Below, in pieces: positions 56,615 to 64,000 of a stretch of DNA of 64,000 nucleotides. The notes below the pieces were generated by a model that searched no databases, was not told the DNA's origin, and saw nothing but the letters and a program-made list of their open reading frames with translations. A program made the translations under genes and the position numbers. The stretch lies in the IMG/VR virus record IMGVR_UViG_3300048672_000512, positions 62,001 to 126,000 of that record; one strand, given 5' to 3'. Numbering within the stretch: position 1 is the stretch's first letter; each line of letters starts with the position of its first letter. This DNA is from a virus.

Positions 56615-57948
56615 ACTAAAGTTCCAGATTGAATTGTGGGAAGGTTAACGTGGAAGTCTTCTACCAGTCCGTTGTTGTAATTAACGTAGTTGATGGTAAC
56701 GTCAAGAGCCCCACTTTGAATTGTGGGAAGGTTAACGTGGAAGTCTTCTACCAGTCCGTTGTTGTAATTAACGTAGTTGATGGTAACGTCAAGAGCCCCA
56801 CTTTGAATTGTGGGAAGGTTAACGTGGAAGTCCTCAATAGGTACAGTGTAGGTTGGCGTTGCTGACGCAACCGTAAGCGTACCGCTGACAATTACTGGCA
56901 ATGCGATAGTAGCGTCATCTAACGGCAGCCCCCACAGTTGACCCGTCAGTGCACCGATAGACATTGAGAAGTCATCAATGTACGTGTATGGGTAAATTAC
57001 CGTGGTGAAATACTGAGAAGTCGGAGCTGGTATCGCTGGGCTTGTTATCGTTGGAGAAGCTACGCTTGTATCCGCGTCCACTTCAGTGGCTAAGTAATAG
57101 ACGTCATGCGTTCCTGAAGAGAGACTGCAGTACGTCAGGGACCATTCGCCAGTTCCATCAGTCAGTATCGTATCTATCAGCACGTTGTCAACGTAGACAC
57201 GAATCGTGGTAAACGGCGGTGCTACCTGAGATATGCTCAAACAGGCCTGAATTTCTGGAGCTACACCAGTGTAGACAACAGAAGCATTTGGAGCACCGTA
57301 CACCCAAGCTGCAGTTGTGTCTGTTGGCCGAGTACGTAGACTTGTATCCACATAAACAGAATTCAGAACAACCACATAAGGCGACACTGCTAGAAACAAA
57401 GACGTTAGGGCTGTTACTTCATCAGGAGTAAGATCTGAGGGGTAAGCTATAGATACATGGGATGTTGGATACCAAGTACCTCCAGAAGAAAAAACCGGCG
57501 TGCCAACTTCAGGAGCCTTGTAGCTGTAGAAGTTTGCGTAGTCCTCAGTCCACAGCGTGTGCACTTCCACATCTGTGTTCAAGACGTAACTCAGGAATCC
57601 TTGAATCTTGAAACTTCCCTTTGAATACCAGTAAACTGGCAGGACTTGGGTCAGCCGCTGAAGCTGCGCGTCCGTGAAGACGGAAGCATTCTCAAGAAGC
57701 AAGCCGCTCATTCGCAGCATTTTCAGGTTTGTCTCTCGGTCAAACCAGTCAACTTCTGAGCTTCGTATCAAGCTTGCATTTTGAACTTTAGCCTCTGCGG
57801 CGTCAGTCAATCTGAAGTTGTTACGCAACGCTGCTAGATCGCGTGTTGGCTTATCTACTGACGCTTGAAAGACAGTGTCTATAACGTCAATAAATTCTAA
57901 CCAAGCAGGTGACTGCAGATAGTCGGGGAGTATTAGTGAGCGCCCCAT
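56611..57948 (-). CDS. Baseplate/tail protein with C-terminal tandem repeats
   Basis: 445 residues from ATG 57948; a TTG at 57957 is an alternative start that overlaps the upstream stop. The N-terminal ~190 residues (PDYLQSPAWLEFIDVIDTV, VLPVYWYSKGSFKIQGFLSYVL) resemble tail-protein-I/gp7-like baseplate proteins. An Ig-like middle is followed by two identical 29-residue repeats and part of a third (VEDFHVNLPTIQSG...). The repeats are also identical at DNA level. Confidence 0.68.
   Translation of the reverse strand: MGRSLILPDYLQSPAWLEFIDVIDTVFQASVDKPTRDLAALRNNFRLTDAAEAKVQNASLIRSSEVDWFDRETNLKMLRMSGLLLENASVFTDAQLQRLTQVLPVYWYSKGSFKIQGFLSYVLNTDVEVHTLWTEDYANFYSYKAPEVGTPVFSSGGTWYPTSHVSIAYPSDLTPDEVTALTSLFLAVSPYVVVLNSVYVDTSLRTRPTDTTAAWVYGAPNASVVYTGVAPEIQACLSISQVAPPFTTIRVYVDNVLIDTILTDGTGEWSLTYCSLSSGTHDVYYLATEVDADTSVASPTITSPAIPAPTSQYFTTVIYPYTYIDDFSMSIGALTGQLWGLPLDDATIALPVIVSGTLTVASATPTYTVPIEDFHVNLPTIQSGALDVTINYVNYNNGLVEDFHVNLPTIQSGALDVTINYVNYNNGLVEDFHVNLPTIQSGTLV
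56631..56832 (-). repeat. 87-bp perfect tandem repeats (two full copies and part of a third)
   Basis: Units start at 56631, 56718 and 56805 on the + strand; the first two are identical over 87 bases and the third matches for 28 bases. The period is in frame and gives 29-residue protein repeats. Identity at the DNA level implies recent duplication or ongoing slippage, so copy number may vary between isolates. Confidence 0.95.
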
Positions 57949-57953
57949 AAGCG

Positions 57954-59669
57954 TCAAGCCCTGCGTCCAGAACGCGAAGAGTAGTTTACAGCAATGCTTG
58001 TTGTTCCTTGAGCTATGTAGGAGACAGTAGTCTGATCCTGAGGCGGAATCGGAATGGTCGTTATGGTGGTGCCATCGTCGGTAAACGAAAGCGTGCTGCT
58101 ATCCAAAACTGCTATGACGTATAGCCCGTCGTTCTCGCTGCGACCGTAGACAAAGTAATTTGTCGCTCCAGCAACGGGCGTCCAGGATAGTTGAACGCTT
58201 GAACCTCCGGTTGCTACCGTCACTTCTGCAAACGAGTGTGCTGTGACAATGCCAGCTGTAATAGCAACGCCGATTCCGTAAACGTAGTTACCGGATGCAA
58301 GTGAGCCCGATGACAGTACAGTTGCAGTCGGAGCTGCTACAGCCTGAATAGAAGTTATGACATTGGTGCTAGGGCTTACTATCTCGAAGTATTCAACGCC
58401 AGAATCAGCAGACCGAATAGCGTAAGCAATGTCACTTGTGTACAGGTCATAGCCGATCAACCCGCGTCGTGCCACAAACAGGGCAGCAATGTTGTTCTGC
58501 ACTTTCTGCTGTATGGATGTGAGGTTTGCCCAGGAATAGCAATACACTTTCAGGTCAATGTTGACGGACACAGGTGCTGCGTCCTCAAGAAAGAAACGAG
58601 AAACATAGACCGCACGATCCTGCAGATAGTCAAGAAACGCTTGCTTCTTGGTTGCGTTCCAAGGCACTGACGTTAGTAGCACAACGCGTATCAGGTTCAT
58701 CCATGCCAGTGAATGCGGATTGACTTCGCGCTGCGAGTAGAAAGCGGCGTCTACAACCTCAGGATAAGAAAGAGCTACATCAAGATGCTGTTGCTTCGTT
58801 ACAGCAGAACTGAACGATCCAAAAGTCGGAGCACTTACGTTCTTGAAAACATAGGCCGGCGTTTCGTCTGTTCCACCCGTACATGCACTGGTGAAGGTAG
58901 CAGTCGTGTCAGGAAACGAAGTGCATGTAATGATCTTTCCTGCTGTAGAGACTTCATTACCTGCAGAGCCCAGTGTTACCGTGTACAGAATAGACAGTGA
59001 GTCCACAGTGCTAGGGCGCGTGCCAAGAATCGAAGTACCAAATTCTATAGCAAGTCTGCCGTCTGGAAGCGTGCGATCCTTGAATCCAGGCTTACCTCGC
59101 AGCGTCCAGATACCATCGGTTACCCTTGGAATCTGATTGCCGTTGAGGTAGACGATTACGTCAGTGTCACTTACAGCAAACGAGTATTCACGAGAAACGA
59201 ACCTGGCGTAGTCTTCACCAAGACCTGGAGTAACAACAACCAGAACTTCACCCTCATGAAGGGTAGCGGTAGTCGTCACGCCAGGCTGCAGAAACAGAGA
59301 CTCACGATTGAAAAACAGATTTCCGTTTGATTCAAATTGCGTGTACGCAGGGATGACAACTGCAGTCGTCGTAGTGAATGTTGCAACGGCCGAAGCTGGA
59401 AGCTTTCGTGGCAAGCGTATGCCTTGATAGTCTGCTAGCGCGTATGCTGCGTTATCTGAGATAACCGTGTCAGGAAAGCAATCCTGAACCGAACGGAGAA
59501 TTGCAACGCGGTCTGCAGTTCCAATAGCTGCAAAGATTTCAGCAAAGGCCTGAGCTGTCGGTGAAGAGAGGCTGCCTTCCCACAAACCACGCGAAGCAAG
59601 CTCTGTCTGAATTTGCTCAAGTATCTGATCATGGTCAGGAGCAAGGGACGATAGTTCAAGTGTTGCCAT
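57954..59669 (-). CDS. Baseplate wedge protein, J/gp6-like
   Basis: 571 residues. The long N-terminal region (ILEQIQTELASRGLWEGSLSSPTAQAFAEIFAAIG, split by a loop) and the central pattern of FEVVTKQQHLDVALSYPEVVDA and IQQKVQNNIAALFVARRGLIGYDLYTSDIAYAI-type blocks match the Baseplate_J family. Residues ~450-560 form a fibronectin-III-like domain. It would build the wedge that joins tail to fibres. Confidence 0.83.
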   Translation of the reverse strand: MATLELSSLAPDHDQILEQIQTELASRGLWEGSLSSPTAQAFAEIFAAIGTADRVAILRSVQDCFPDTVISDNAAYALADYQGIRLPRKLPASAVATFTTTTAVVIPAYTQFESNGNLFFNRESLFLQPGVTTTATLHEGEVLVVVTPGLGEDYARFVSREYSFAVSDTDVIVYLNGNQIPRVTDGIWTLRGKPGFKDRTLPDGRLAIEFGTSILGTRPSTVDSLSILYTVTLGSAGNEVSTAGKIITCTSFPDTTATFTSACTGGTDETPAYVFKNVSAPTFGSFSSAVTKQQHLDVALSYPEVVDAAFYSQREVNPHSLAWMNLIRVVLLTSVPWNATKKQAFLDYLQDRAVYVSRFFLEDAAPVSVNIDLKVYCYSWANLTSIQQKVQNNIAALFVARRGLIGYDLYTSDIAYAIRSADSGVEYFEIVSPSTNVITSIQAVAAPTATVLSSGSLASGNYVYGIGVAITAGIVTAHSFAEVTVATGGSSVQLSWTPVAGATNYFVYGRSENDGLYVIAVLDSSTLSFTDDGTTITTIPIPPQDQTTVSYIAQGTTSIAVNYSSRSGRRA

Positions 59670-59678
59670 TGTTTACTC

Positions 59679-60788
59679 TCATGATTTATTGAAACCTATT
59701 GTAGGACTGAACAGTTCCAACTTTTCATAATAGTTCATGTCGTGGATATACACCACGCGTGAAGCTACCCGATAGTTGCCAGAGAAGGCTTCTTGCTTCT
59801 TGTTCTTGGAGTCTACAACGACTTCCAGCGTGTCTAGCAGCTTTAGGTTTGTGTGCATAGGAGTGACAAGCTCCATACGCATGTTGAACAATCCTGTCAG
59901 CCTGCGATTCTGATACAGGGCTTTCTCATAAAAGCTGTGTACGTTGCCAGAGTCCACTGCTGTGAAGTAGACGCGCCCACGAGCTACGCTGCTTACCACA
60001 GAATCGTTTACAAGAAGCTTTGTGCTCGCTGGCACAAAAACAGAAACGTCAGACAACGTCTGTTGCCCTTGAGTGAAGACACTCTGAGCTACTGCGCTTT
60101 CCTTATATCCAGAAAAATGGTTCGCGGATCCTGCAGTTGAAGCAGGAAGAAAATCGCTAGCTAGGTAGTATCCGGGTTTCGGATCACCCACAGAGAAACG
60201 CGCAATAGGCTCTGACTTCTCCATGACGTTTGAATACACAAGCGTAGCTGACAGGTCAAGGCCTAGCTGCATGCAACTATTCGTTGACTTGTACCCACGC
60301 TCTGCTAACATACGCGCCCACTCGTGGTTCTGATGATTTCCAGAATACCAGACTTGACTATCAGAGGTTGGCGTACCTGAATACTTCAAGCTGCAGGTAG
60401 AGGCTAGGTTTTGAAGCGCGTCGTTTGAAGTGCCATGAAACGGCTGCTTTGTGGTTGCACTCCAGTAAGCAGGTACATCCATGTACGCATCTAGTTCGTA
60501 CCGGTTACCACCTGGCGAAGACAGTCGATTGAATGAATTTAGACGGAACCTATAGGTGTCCGAGGCTTCAGAGGTTCCTACCGTAAGAGCAATCTTGGTT
60601 GCGTCTCCAAGAGTCCCCGAGTTTGGAAAGAAGTCCATGTTGTCATACAGCACCATGTGCAGCATGGGAACGCCAAGTTTGGTGCTGCATGACATGTGGA
60701 TGAAGTCAACTGCATTTGCATACTGGAATGGAAATTCCTTGTCGTCAAAATACAGCTTCAGACTGAGCTGGTTCTTTAACTCATACAT
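59679..60788 (-). CDS. Baseplate hub protein (gp27/gpD-like)
   Basis: 369 residues. MYELKNQLSLKLYFDDKEF, ANAVDFIHMSCSTKLGVP, a folded beta core with GTSNDALQNLAST (a typical hub segment before the carbohydrate-type domain) and FNMRMELVTPMHTNLKLLDTLEVV resemble hub proteins of contractile tails. Assignment by layout and position among baseplate genes. Confidence 0.72.
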   Translation of the reverse strand: MYELKNQLSLKLYFDDKEFPFQYANAVDFIHMSCSTKLGVPMLHMVLYDNMDFFPNSGTLGDATKIALTVGTSEASDTYRFRLNSFNRLSSPGGNRYELDAYMDVPAYWSATTKQPFHGTSNDALQNLASTCSLKYSGTPTSDSQVWYSGNHQNHEWARMLAERGYKSTNSCMQLGLDLSATLVYSNVMEKSEPIARFSVGDPKPGYYLASDFLPASTAGSANHFSGYKESAVAQSVFTQGQQTLSDVSVFVPASTKLLVNDSVVSSVARGRVYFTAVDSGNVHSFYEKALYQNRRLTGLFNMRMELVTPMHTNLKLLDTLEVVVDSKNKKQEAFSGNYRVASRVVYIHDMNYYEKLELFSPTIGFNKS

Positions 60789-60791
60789 GAA

Positions 60792-61121
60792 TCAACCCAG
60801 AGTTACAACAGTACCATCTTGAGTGGAGAAGTTCAGAGCTGCAAGCAGGTCGCGCCTATCAGGAATGTTCAGAGTAGTGCCAGGGATAATATCAGCAAAC
60901 GGGTGCAGTGTGTTGTTGTAGAAAAGAATAACCCACCAGAGCGATTGATCGCCCAGGTAGGAATTTGCGATAGCAGGAAGGTTAGCTTCCATTGGTGAGG
61001 TAACCACCACTTTTCGCACAGTAGGAATGCGCTGCTTCAGGTTCTTGAAAGTTGAAGCAAAGATGTCAATAGCCAAACCGTCTTGGGTGACAGCTGCAAA
61101 GTTTGAAAGGTTGAATCTCAT
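60792..61121 (-). CDS. Baseplate wedge protein with LysM-like region (gp53-like)
   Basis: 109 residues. SPMEANLPAIANSYLGDQSLWWVILFYN (split), then PFADIIPGTTLNIPDRRDLL matches the LysM-like pattern of small baseplate proteins such as T4 gp53: a D...LWW-x-I...N...P-x-x-I-x-x-G-x-x-L-x-IP. It lies three bases from each neighbour. Confidence 0.78.
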   Translation of the reverse strand: MRFNLSNFAAVTQDGLAIDIFASTFKNLKQRIPTVRKVVVTSPMEANLPAIANSYLGDQSLWWVILFYNNTLHPFADIIPGTTLNIPDRRDLLAALNFSTQDGTVVTLG

Positions 61122-61124
61122 TTG

Positions 61125-62129
61125 TTATCCTTGCTGCGGACCAGTGTTACTAGAAGCCCCGATGATGTCGTTGATGTCCTGAGACGTAGGAACGAACATG
61201 GTTGAAAACGATACGCTTACCTGAACCTGCGAAGGTGTACCGTCTTCTGTTGTAAGCATCTTGAATTCTGGATCCACACTAGTAACGACAACGGAAGGGA
61301 ACCACTGAAAGCGGCCAATGCTTAAGGATATTTGACCATCCAGAGAGTCGCGTACCGCGTTTGGAAACTGCTTCAAGTCCGTAGTGCTCTTAGCCGTTGC
61401 TGCGTTTCCATCACCCGACTTCTGCACTGACTGTAATGCGCTAGAACCCCAGTTTGCGATTGCAGAGCCCGCTTGATCCGCATTCACATTTGTAAACGGA
61501 ACCTTGACATTGCTGCCAACGACATTCTTTGTGGTGACGTCTGTAGCCCTACCCGCACCTTGCAATGCGTTGCTACCGATTGCACCAGCAGAACCGATTG
61601 TCTGCTTTGTTGCTGCAGTCAGGTTCTTAGTCAGCTTGTCCCAATTGAATTGAGGACCAGGAGCCTGCATAAGGGAACCGGCACTGCTCTCATAGGGAAG
61701 AACCAACGTCATCAGTTGGCGCAATGGAATGATGACGTCTTCCATAGGAGAAGACTCGATGTTGAATATGAGAGGCAGCTGAAAGCTGATGTGACTGGAT
61801 CCACCCCATATCTGAGCCGTAAGAGACTTAGCCATCAGATCCATACCGAAGGCGTTAGCTACAGTTCTTCCAGAGACACCCTTTACATTCAAAAAGCTGT
61901 CTTGGAGTCCATACAACCCCTGAGATATAGAAGGTTCGTATTTAGTAGCTACGCTGAAACTGAATGTCTCAGGCAGGTCTGCCATGAGAGTGAATCCTTC
62001 TCGCTTATCGTTACCAAAGTGCGTAACCGAAGAAGCAATGATGCACACCTTGTAATTCGGATTACCACTACGAACCGAGTGCGAAACCTTTTCAGGTTTG
62101 AACCGATATTCCTTGTTGGTCAGCCCCAT
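61125..62129 (-). CDS. Baseplate/tail-tube-associated structural protein
   Basis: 334 residues. N-terminal beta region (EGFTLMADLPETFSFSVATKYEPS), middle low-complexity Ala/Gly/Thr/Gln stretch, and a C-terminal LSIGRFQWFPSVVVTSVDPEF...PSQVQVSVSFSTMF typical of tail-tube-like beta sandwiches. Could be the tube initiator (gp48/gp54-like). Call by position and fold pattern. Confidence 0.68.
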   Translation of the reverse strand: MGLTNKEYRFKPEKVSHSVRSGNPNYKVCIIASSVTHFGNDKREGFTLMADLPETFSFSVATKYEPSISQGLYGLQDSFLNVKGVSGRTVANAFGMDLMAKSLTAQIWGGSSHISFQLPLIFNIESSPMEDVIIPLRQLMTLVLPYESSAGSLMQAPGPQFNWDKLTKNLTAATKQTIGSAGAIGSNALQGAGRATDVTTKNVVGSNVKVPFTNVNADQAGSAIANWGSSALQSVQKSGDGNAATAKSTTDLKQFPNAVRDSLDGQISLSIGRFQWFPSVVVTSVDPEFKMLTTEDGTPSQVQVSVSFSTMFVPTSQDINDIIGASSNTGPQQG

Positions 62130-62138
62130 TGTTTACCT

Positions 62139-63230
62139 TTAGTGTATTGCCACAAGATGACCCGTGGACGTTTGAACTATGTCTTGAGGTTTCTTTTGAA
62201 CAGAAGTACTTGCCGGCAGTCTGCTGCTTGCAGGTTTACTCGATGCCGCTGTAGATGCTTGTGTCTTTTCAGAAGGTGCAGGCGTAGTCGGATTGTTGCT
62301 AACAAGTGCTGGCTGCGTTGTTGACTTAGCTATAACACTGGAGGCCGGTGCATAACTAGTCTTTAGTGCTTTACGGTTTGCGTCTATATACTGACCTACA
62401 GTTTCCGCCTTGCCGCCTATGTTGACGCTTATCGCGTACTGCGTATCTGCTGGCAGGTAGGAAATCTTGTAGTTTGAATCCGAGTCATAAGCGCGTATGA
62501 CGTTCAGCGTATTAGCTGAACCTATCTGATGTGACAGGTAAAGAAACACTGGATCGTTGGCATACTTGCTATCCACCCCTTTATTAATCAGGTACTTCTT
62601 GTTCTCGACAGCTAAGCGCATGGTAGCGTCAAGATTCTCTTCTGGATCAAAGCGGTTGCGCAGACCCATCGCTTTTGCTGTTCTAGCCGTGAACTGACCA
62701 AGACCAACAGCACCTGTGCTTGATATAGCGTTTGGATTGCCGCCAGACTCCACTGCAATTATTCGTAGCATGTCTTCTGGATTCAGACCGTACTGCTTTG
62801 CCTTTTCTCTAATACGCGATTCAAGACTTTCTGATATACCACCGCGACCAAAAGATCCTACAGTAACACCCGAGCTTTCAACCTGAGAAGCTGCCGCTAC
62901 TTCCTCAGAAGACAGTCGAACGTTACGCATGCGCACTTTTGATGGCACGTAGCTTTGTTCTCTGTTGCCTTTGATAGTTGGTGTTTGCGCTGAAGAGATA
63001 ACAGGTTCAATTTCATCCAGCAGGGGTTTCGATTCACCTTTGATGCTAGCTAGTATGTCAGAAAGCTTTATTTTTCTGACTGAATAAAGCAGAAATGCCC
63101 CGCCAGCTATTGCTGCAACGAGGCTAAGAAACTGCATCAGGCTGGAAGTCTTCAGCGGCTGCGAGACTTCCTCTATGTTTGCTACGTCTGCTTTTGACAG
63201 AAGTCTAGTTGAAGGTCGGAAGTCTCGCAT
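62139..63230 (-). CDS. Virion lytic transglycosylase (SLT/GH23)
   Basis: 363 residues. A membrane-like helix at ~33-50 (QFLSLVAAIAGGAFLLYS), then an SLT domain: IREKAKQYGLNPEDMLRIIAVESGGNPNAIS (split; catalytic Glu161), TGAVGLGQFTARTAKAMG and YLSHQIGSANTLNVI. It cleaves peptidoglycan during DNA injection. The C-terminal ~80 residues are Ala/Ser/Pro/Thr-rich. Located in the baseplate module. Confidence 0.88.
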   Translation of the reverse strand: MRDFRPSTRLLSKADVANIEEVSQPLKTSSLMQFLSLVAAIAGGAFLLYSVRKIKLSDILASIKGESKPLLDEIEPVISSAQTPTIKGNREQSYVPSKVRMRNVRLSSEEVAAASQVESSGVTVGSFGRGGISESLESRIREKAKQYGLNPEDMLRIIAVESGGNPNAISSTGAVGLGQFTARTAKAMGLRNRFDPEENLDATMRLAVENKKYLINKGVDSKYANDPVFLYLSHQIGSANTLNVIRAYDSDSNYKISYLPADTQYAISVNIGGKAETVGQYIDANRKALKTSYAPASSVIAKSTTQPALVSNNPTTPAPSEKTQASTAASSKPASSRLPASTSVQKKPQDIVQTSTGHLVAIH

Positions 63231-63237
63231 TGTGGTT

Positions 63238-63636
63238 TCAGTTCACTACCGCCAAGTTGAAGTTGAATGTGTCTCGAAACTCAGTATTGACCGCACCGTA
63301 GTTGAGTTGAATTCGATACCCAGGAATCGACACATCTGGAGTCACAACGATGTCTCCGTTGGTAACTCGAATTCTAGGTTCTTGCGAACGAATGCAACTC
63401 AACATGCCAGCTGTAACCTGAAGTGCTGTAACTTCAGAGATTGGTTCACCGAGAGCTTCCAGAAGCTGACCACCCCACGTTGGATTGAAGCTTCGGCTTC
63501 GACATCCAGCGTAGGATACAAACAGGCACTTCAGGTTTGCTTTTATGGAATCAATGCCGGATATGGTGTCTGCCTTTCCGTCTTGCATGTAGAAAGGGTT
63601 GATATCCTTGAATAGTGTGCTTATGCTTATTGCCAT
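63238..63636 (-). CDS. Baseplate wedge protein, gp25-like
   Basis: 132 residues. SGIDSIKANLKCLFVSYAGCRSRSFNPTWGGQLLEALGEP and IRSQEPRIRVTNGDIVV (each split) show the gp25-like family pattern: I-x-x-x-L...G-x-R...G-x-x-L, then EPRI. This small protein is part of the wedge core of contractile tails. It lies between the transglycosylase and the repeat protein. Confidence 0.88.
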   Translation of the reverse strand: MAISISTLFKDINPFYMQDGKADTISGIDSIKANLKCLFVSYAGCRSRSFNPTWGGQLLEALGEPISEVTALQVTAGMLSCIRSQEPRIRVTNGDIVVTPDVSIPGYRIQLNYGAVNTEFRDTFNFNLAVVN

Positions 63637-63639
63637 ATG

Positions 63640-64000
63640 TTAAGATAGTCCGTGTTTCTTCTTGTACCGAGCTGCCCAGGTAGCGGGGTTTTTGTCTTTT
63701 AGAAGCACCTCAGCATACTCGTAGGACTCGTCATCGTCTGCTATAGCTATAGTCTCTTCACCTGCTGGAAACCGATCTTTCTTTACATACATAGCATAGT
63801 TGAAACAAAAGTTGTCATCGCTAGCTATCAAAGGCTCACCTAGAGGGAATGGACGTTTAAGTATTTCGGAAGCATACTTGTATGCGTATTCAGCGTCCTT
63901 AGCAATTGCGGCTTCGCCAGCAGGGAAGGGTTTTCTTGAAACACTTGTAGCATACAAATATGCATAGTAGGTACTGTTAGCCCACAGACTTTCAAGTTTT
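63640..64000 (-). CDS. PFPxGE / YAxxYA repeat protein, N-terminus outside window
   Basis: The frame is open to the right edge; the first visible ATG-like start is not needed, because KLESLWANSTYYAYLYATSVSRKPFP continues upstream (split at the window end). Three degenerate repeats of ~30 residues follow the pattern (K/R)-x-PFP-x-GE-x-x-IA-x-D...Y-x-YA. Such repeats are found in phage proteins of unknown role and may be helical modules. At least 120 residues. Confidence 0.62.
   Translation of the reverse strand, partial: KLESLWANSTYYAYLYATSVSRKPFPAGEAAIAKDAEYAYKYASEILKRPFPLGEPLIASDDNFCFNYAMYVKKDRFPAGEETIAIADDDESYEYAEVLLKDKNPATWAARYKKKHGLS

Noticed and set aside
61473-62324. 283-residue + strand frame opposite baseplate genes
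   Set aside because: It lies entirely antisense to two well-supported genes, is rich in Arg/Cys/Ser as shadows are, and has no ribosome site.

Overview
The window is one continuous piece of a large, tailed, virulent-type bacteriophage genome with a contractile tail (myovirus). The evidence is a T4-like replication and recombination set together with a terminase, portal, prohead protease and baseplate set, packed almost without gaps and with most neighbouring genes overlapping by 1-4 bases (ATGA or TAATG junctions). Both edges cut through genes, so the genome is larger than 64 kb. The host cannot be named from the sequence. A virion lytic transglycosylase and a predicted exported protease are compatible with a Gram-negative host.

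Layout. Positions 1-20.6 kb are read on the + strand: the acidic tail of a gp32-like ssDNA-binding protein, a UvsX/RecA recombinase, small accessory genes (one interrupted by an in-frame TGA), an exported transglutaminase-like protease, the Mre11/Rad50-type pair (gp47/gp46), a clamp loader, a few probable structural proteins, a CAU-anticodon tRNA, a new promoter at about 11.97 kb, phosphoesterase, NAD-dependent DNA ligase, a RecB/Cas4-like nuclease, a FEN-type 5'-3' exonuclease and a possible Tad2-like anti-defence protein. At 20.6-20.85 kb the two halves of the window converge on two strong bidirectional terminators with a long imperfect hairpin between them. Positions 20.85-64 kb are all read on the - strand: tail fibres (20.8-27.8 kb), GNAT-like pair around the prohead protease (28.2-30.2 kb), ADP-ribosyltransferase (30.2 kb), portal with intein (32.2 kb), ART-like and kinase-like proteins (36-38.5 kb), MazG-like protein, terminase large subunit with intein (39.4 kb), replicative helicase (44.4 kb), a paralogous SD-QS-G-FW family, UvsW-like helicase (48.8 kb), sliding clamp (51.4 kb), type IB topoisomerase (52.6 kb), then the baseplate and tail module (55-64 kb).

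How it works together. The + strand recombination and repair genes (UvsX, gp46/47, FEN, ligase, clamp loader) and the - strand helicase, clamp, UvsW and topoisomerase would together form a T4-style recombination-dependent replisome, although they sit in opposite transcription units. The - strand module supplies packaging, head maturation and the tail. The most unusual parts are (1) two inteins, one in each of the two packaging-motor proteins, (2) enzymes that look like protein modifiers (ART, ART-like, kinase-like pair, GNAT-like pair) embedded in the head-morphogenesis cluster, which could be virion-delivered host-modifying effectors, (3) a type IB rather than type II topoisomerase, (4) a polyampholyte tail on the ssDNA-binding protein built from tandem duplications, and (5) a nonsense-interrupted small gene.

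All calls come from reading the sequence and recalled family motifs; no database or structure search was run.
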